Positions 60,808 to 64,000 of a stretch of 64,000 nt of DNA are shown here, piece after piece. The notes beneath the pieces are model-generated. The model saw nothing but the letters and a program-made list of their open reading frames with translations. It had not been told where the DNA came from and did no database searches. Positions within the stretch are counted from its first letter, which is position 1. Each line of letters opens with the position of its first letter. The position numbers and the translations under genes were made by a program. Where the stretch lies: NCBI RefSeq assembly GCF_019104725.1, contig NZ_JAHRXF010000033.1:1-64000 (forward strand). Direction: 5' to 3'. This stretch comes from Streptomyces corallincola. GTDB lineage: Bacteria; Actinomycetota; Actinomycetes; Streptomycetales; Streptomycetaceae.

Positions 60808-62100
60808 ATGAACACTGCAGGTCACTCGGGAGCAACGGCGCACCGGGGCCTGGAACTGACTCCGTTCCGCGGCCTCAGATACGACCCCGACCGGGTCGGC
60901 AGCCTGGCCTCCGTCACCTCCCCTCCCTACGACGTGGTGGTCCGCCCCGACGGCCTGCACCACCTCCAGTCGGCCGACCCCCACAACATCGTCCGGCTGA
61001 TCCTCCCGCAGGCCGACTGCCCGGCCGCGCGCAACCAGCAGGCGGCCGACACGCTCCGCCTCTGGCGCGCCGAGGGCGTCCTGGTCCGCGACCCCGAACC
61101 CGCGCTCTACGTCTACGAGCAGCGGGACGACAAGACCGCGGACTGCATGGTCCAGCGCGGCGTCATCGGCAACCTGCGCGTGTCCGACCCGCACGAGGGC
61201 GTCGTCCTCCCCCACGAGGACGTCATGGCCCCGGTGATCGCGGACCGCGCGGCCCTGATGCGCGCCACCCGCGCCAACCTGGAACCCCTACTGCTGACCT
61301 ACCACGGCAACGGGCTCGCCGCCGAGGTCGTCGAGCGCACCGCCGCCCGCCCGCCGCTGCTGGCCACCACCACCGAGGACGGGGTCCGGCACCGCCTGTG
61401 GGCGATCACCGACCCCGACGACGTGACCCGTGTCCAGACCGACCTGGGCGGGCATCAAGCACTCATCGCCGACGGCCACCACCGCTGGGCCACCTACCGG
61501 CAGCTCCGCGACGAACACCCCTCCCCCAGCCCCTGGGACCAGGGCCTGGTCCTGCTGGTGGACACCTCCCGCTATCCGCTGCGCGTCCGCGCCATCCACC
61601 GGCTCCTGCACGGCCTCCCGGTCCGCGACGCGCTGACCGCCCTGGAGGGCCTGTTCCGGGTACGGCACCTGGACCTGCCGCTCGCCAAGGCACAGCAGGC
61701 GCTCGCAGACGCGGCGGGCGACGGCAACGCCTTCCTGCTCGCCGGTGACGGCTCCTTCCACCTGGTGGACCGCCCGGACACCGACCTGCTGGCCCGTACG
61801 GTCCCGGTGGACCGCCCTGCCGCCTGGCGCTCCCTGGACGCCACGGTCCTGCACGCCACGCTGCTGGCCCACATCTGGCACGTCCCGGAGGACTCCGCCG
61901 ACCGCATCGCGTACATCCACGACACGGCGGCGACGGTCGCCAAGGCGGAACGCGACGGCGGTACGGCGGTCCTGCTGCACCCCGTCCGCGAGGAGGTCGT
62001 CCGCGACCTGGCCCGCCAGGGCGTCACCATGCCCCGCAAGTCCACGTCGTTCGGCCCCAAGCCGGCGTCGGGGCTGGTGCTGCGCGCACTGGAGAACTGA
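60808..62100 (+). CDS. DUF1015 family protein
   Basis: This 430-residue protein has LTPFRGLRYDPDRVGSLASVTSPPYDVV, LQSADPHNIVRLILPQ, HEGVVLPHEDVMAPVIADRAALMRATRANLEPLLLTY, and GHQALIADGHHRWATYRQL, the DUF1015 signatures. The family is linked to unknown amino acid or phosphoserine-type metabolism; no firm function. It ends before a hairpin shared with the TPR gene. Confidence 0.88.
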   Translation: MNTAGHSGATAHRGLELTPFRGLRYDPDRVGSLASVTSPPYDVVVRPDGLHHLQSADPHNIVRLILPQADCPAARNQQAADTLRLWRAEGVLVRDPEPALYVYEQRDDKTADCMVQRGVIGNLRVSDPHEGVVLPHEDVMAPVIADRAALMRATRANLEPLLLTYHGNGLAAEVVERTAARPPLLATTTEDGVRHRLWAITDPDDVTRVQTDLGGHQALIADGHHRWATYRQLRDEHPSPSPWDQGLVLLVDTSRYPLRVRAIHRLLHGLPVRDALTALEGLFRVRHLDLPLAKAQQALADAAGDGNAFLLAGDGSFHLVDRPDTDLLARTVPVDRPAAWRSLDATVLHATLLAHIWHVPEDSADRIAYIHDTAATVAKAERDGGTAVLLHPVREEVVRDLARQGVTMPRKSTSFGPKPASGLVLRALEN

Positions 62101-62127
62101 GAGCGCCCGAGAGCGCCCGGAAACGCG

Positions 62128-62160
62128 AGAAGGGCGGGACCTCGGTGGTCCCGCCCTTCT
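62128..62160. terminator. bidirectional hairpin terminator
   Basis: A 14-bp stem (62128-62141 with 62147-62160) and 5-nt loop lie between the convergent DUF1015 and TPR-protein genes; a TT follows on the right. Confidence 0.75.
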
Positions 62161-62198
62161 TCACCGCGCCGAGCCGTACGGATGCTCAGCCGCCCGCG

Positions 62199-64000
62199 TC
62201 AGTCCTTGCGGCCGTCGCGCGCGTCGCGCTCGTCGTCGGCCCCGGTCTCAGCCTCGGCCTCGGCTTCTGCGGGGACGTCCTCGGCGTCGAGGTCGTCGTC
62301 CTCGTCCGCGATGTCCTCGTCCGCCTCGTCGGCGGCCTCGGTGTCGTCCTCGGCGTCCCGGACCTGGGTGTCCGGGGCCTCGGCGTCCTGCGGCTTGGCG
62401 GCGGCGCCGTCCTCCTCGTCCAGGGCGTCCACGAACTCGACGCCGTCCAGCTCCGCGAGCCGGTCGGAGGCGTCGGTGCTGCCGTCACGGTCGGCCTCGA
62501 CGGCCTTGGCGAACCACTCGCGCGCCTCGGCCTTCCGCTCGGCGGCCAGCAGCGCATCGGCGTACGCGTACCGCAGTCGCGCGGTCCACGGCTGCACCGA
62601 GTTGGAGGCCAGCTCCGGGCTCTGGAGCGTCACGATGGCCGCGTCGAGCTGGTCCATGTCACGCCGGGCACCCGCCGCGACGAGCCGCATCTCGACCTGC
62701 GACGCCTTGTCCAGCTTCTGCACCTCGGGCGCACCGGCCATGTCCAGCGCCTTCTCCGGGCGGCCGAGCCCGCGCTCGCAGTCGGCCATCACCGGCCACA
62801 GCTCCACGGAACCGGTCATCCGCCGCGCGGCCCGGAACTCCGCCAGCGCCTCGCTGTACTTCTGGTTGGCGTACGCCGCGAAACCTGCGGCCTCCCGCAC
62901 GGCGGCCACACGCGAGGCCAGCCGCAGCGCGACCCTGGAGTAGCCGTAGGCACCCTCGGGGTCCTCGTCGATCAGCCGGGCGACCATCACCAGGTTGCGG
63001 GCGACATCGTCGGCCAGGGTCTTCGGCAGGCTCAGCAGCTCCTGGCGTACGTCCTTGTCGATCTCCTCGCCGGTGACGTCCTCGGGGATCGGCAGCCGCT
63101 TGATCGGCTCCCGGTCCCGGTCCCGCTCGTCACGGAACCGGCCGCCACCCCCGCGCCGGTCGTCCCCGCCTCGGCGGTCGTCGCGCCGGTCGTCCCGCCC
63201 ACGGAACCCACCGGGCCGCCCACCACGGTCGTCCCGCCGAGGCCCACGGTCCCGGTCATCACGCCGGAACCCGCCACGGTCACCGCCGTAGCCGCCACCA
63301 CTGCGGTTGTCGTCACGCCGGTTGTCGTCACGACGGAAGCCACCACGGTCATCGCCACGCCGGTCGTCACGGCGGTCATCGCTACGGCGGTCGTCGCGGC
63401 GGAACCCGCCACGGTCGTCGTTACGACGGTCGCCGTAGCCACCACCACGGTTGTCATCGCGGCGGAAGCCGCCACGGTCGCCGCCGTAGTTGCTGCTGCC
63501 GCCACGGTTGTCGTCGCGCCGGTTGTCGTCACGGCGGTCGTCGCGGCGGAAGGCCGGGCGGTCGTCGCGTCGGAAGCCGCCGCCACTGCGCTCGCCACGG
63601 TCACGGTCGTCACGACGGGGACCACGGTCCCGGTCGTCCCGCTGCTGGAACGAGGGCCGCGAACCCCGGTCATCACGCCGGAACCCACCACGGTCACCGC
63701 CGTAGTTACTGCTGCCACCACGGTTGTCATCACGGCGGAAGCCACCACGGTCATCGCCACGGCGATCATCACGGCGGTCATCGGTACGACGGTCGTCCCG
63801 GCGGAACCCGCCGCGGTCGCCGTAGTTGCCGCCGCCGCTGCCGCTGCCGGCACGGTTGTCGTCGCGGCGGCCGTAACCGCCGCGATCGTCACGGCGGTTG
63901 TCGTCACGGCGGAAGCCACCACGGTCGCCGCTACGGTCTCCACCGCGGTAGCCGCCACGATCGCCGCGGTCACCACTGTCCCGTCGGCGCTGGTCGCGTT
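62199..64000 (-). CDS. TPR protein with DRGGFRRDD-repeat N-terminus (partial)
   Basis: An open frame continues leftward from the window end through to 62199 with no stop, so at least 600 residues are present and the true start is outside. From the right edge, ~310 residues are built from Arg, Asp, Gly, Asn and Phe, with nine GGFRRDD copies. Then PIKRLPIPEDVTGEEIDKDVRQELLSLPKTLADDVARNLVMVARL leads into TPR-like helices (ASRVAAVREAAGFAAYANQKYSEALAEF, LRYAYADALLAAERKAEAREWFAKAVEAD). The end is a ~70-residue acidic tail. The repeat resembles RNA-binding RGG boxes. GTG 62990 is internal, not the start. Confidence 0.82.
   Translation of the reverse strand, partial: RDQRRRDSGDRGDRGGYRGGDRSGDRGGFRRDDNRRDDRGGYGRRDDNRAGSGSGGGNYGDRGGFRRDDRRTDDRRDDRRGDDRGGFRRDDNRGGSSNYGGDRGGFRRDDRGSRPSFQQRDDRDRGPRRDDRDRGERSGGGFRRDDRPAFRRDDRRDDNRRDDNRGGSSNYGGDRGGFRRDDNRGGGYGDRRNDDRGGFRRDDRRSDDRRDDRRGDDRGGFRRDDNRRDDNRSGGGYGGDRGGFRRDDRDRGPRRDDRGGRPGGFRGRDDRRDDRRGGDDRRGGGGRFRDERDRDREPIKRLPIPEDVTGEEIDKDVRQELLSLPKTLADDVARNLVMVARLIDEDPEGAYGYSRVALRLASRVAAVREAAGFAAYANQKYSEALAEFRAARRMTGSVELWPVMADCERGLGRPEKALDMAGAPEVQKLDKASQVEMRLVAAGARRDMDQLDAAIVTLQSPELASNSVQPWTARLRYAYADALLAAERKAEAREWFAKAVEADRDGSTDASDRLAELDGVEFVDALDEEDGAAAKPQDAEAPDTQVRDAEDDTEAADEADEDIADEDDDLDAEDVPAEAEAEAETGADDERDARDGRKD
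63110..64000 (-). repeat. coding repeat: degenerate DRGGFRRDD array
   Basis: In the minus-strand frame a degenerate unit, DRGGFRRDD with NRRDDNR, GGYGG or GNYGG spacers, occurs nine times as GGFRRDD. Two further variants are seen (GGFRGRDD and AFRRDD). At DNA level this gives recurring CGGTCGTCACG- and GAACCCGCC-type words. Confidence 0.85.

Noticed and set aside
63032..63976. a 314-residue Ala/Val/Thr-rich minus-strand frame
   Set aside because: It is a neighbouring frame of the RDD/RGG repeat. The true frame joins smoothly to the TPR part, whereas this one stops.
63110..64000. the regular repeat pattern read as a CRISPR array
   Set aside because: Units are degenerate, have no fixed spacer length and translate into a single frame. 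It is a protein repeat.

Overview
The window is very GC-rich, with third codon positions almost always G or C, and it has many GTG starts and gene sets typical of actinomycetes: SepF-like protein, DnaE2, secreted chymotrypsin-like proteases, an Rpf-type transglycosylase, a WYL regulator and ScpAB beside an orphan ParA. This is a Streptomyces chromosome. The gene order matches, from memory and not checked, the conserved core around SCO1735 to SCO1793 of S. coelicolor. I saw no prophage, CRISPR array, rRNA, tRNA or biosynthetic cluster. The first ~50 bases are G and C homopolymers that cut off a glycoside hydrolase gene, so the left edge is probably a contig end.

Left part (1-26.6 kb): an AAA ATPase of the DUF5925 type, a GntR regulator divergent from an acetyltransferase/DUF402 pair, a methyltransferase, a 45-residue basic protein and a secreted lipase. 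Next is a damage-inducible dnaE2 plus ImuB-like operon behind two LexA-type boxes, then two tandem secreted S1 proteases that share a 53-nt identical block. These are followed by a DUF1684 protein, a DUF5685 protein with an extreme cysteine tail, SflA, a glutaryl-CoA-dehydrogenase-like enzyme with an upstream operator, an efflux pump, a membrane mannosyltransferase, a PAP2 phosphatase, an I78 inhibitor, a WYL regulator and an Rpf/LysM wall hydrolase with a long, possibly riboswitch-bearing leader.

Middle (26.6-46.3 kb): mostly leftward housekeeping genes. These are aroH-tyrA-cmk-plsC-der (tyrosine branch, nucleotide, lipid and ribosome assembly), a Rieske lipoprotein, and an NAD/ADP-ribose-type operon of NrtR-like Nudix regulator, ADP-ribosylglycohydrolase and nucleotidyltransferase. 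A second nucleotidyltransferase faces this operon. The chromosome-segregation operon parA-like, RHH protein, scpA, scpB and rluB follows, then alanine dehydrogenase, a large NTPase/TPR regulator, an ADP-ribose-type Nudix enzyme and pyrG. A 173-bp MITE-like element with 18-bp perfect terminal inverted repeats sits between pyrG and the next gene.

Right part (46.3-64 kb): a GH15 enzyme, a PucR regulator, a glycosyltransferase, two copies of an intergenic repeat, then recN, nadK, tlyA and a small gene in a leftward cluster. A small SCP2-like gene and an iron-box-controlled siderophore ABC importer without a binding protein follow. Last are a HAD phosphatase, a DUF1015 protein and a truncated gene for a TPR protein whose visible N-terminal ~310 residues are a DRGGFRRDD-type repeat, missed if only ORFs with a visible start codon are considered.

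Many neighbouring leftward genes share 4-nt ATGA or GTGA overlaps, so translational coupling is common. Function calls rest on reading motifs by eye. No database search was run.
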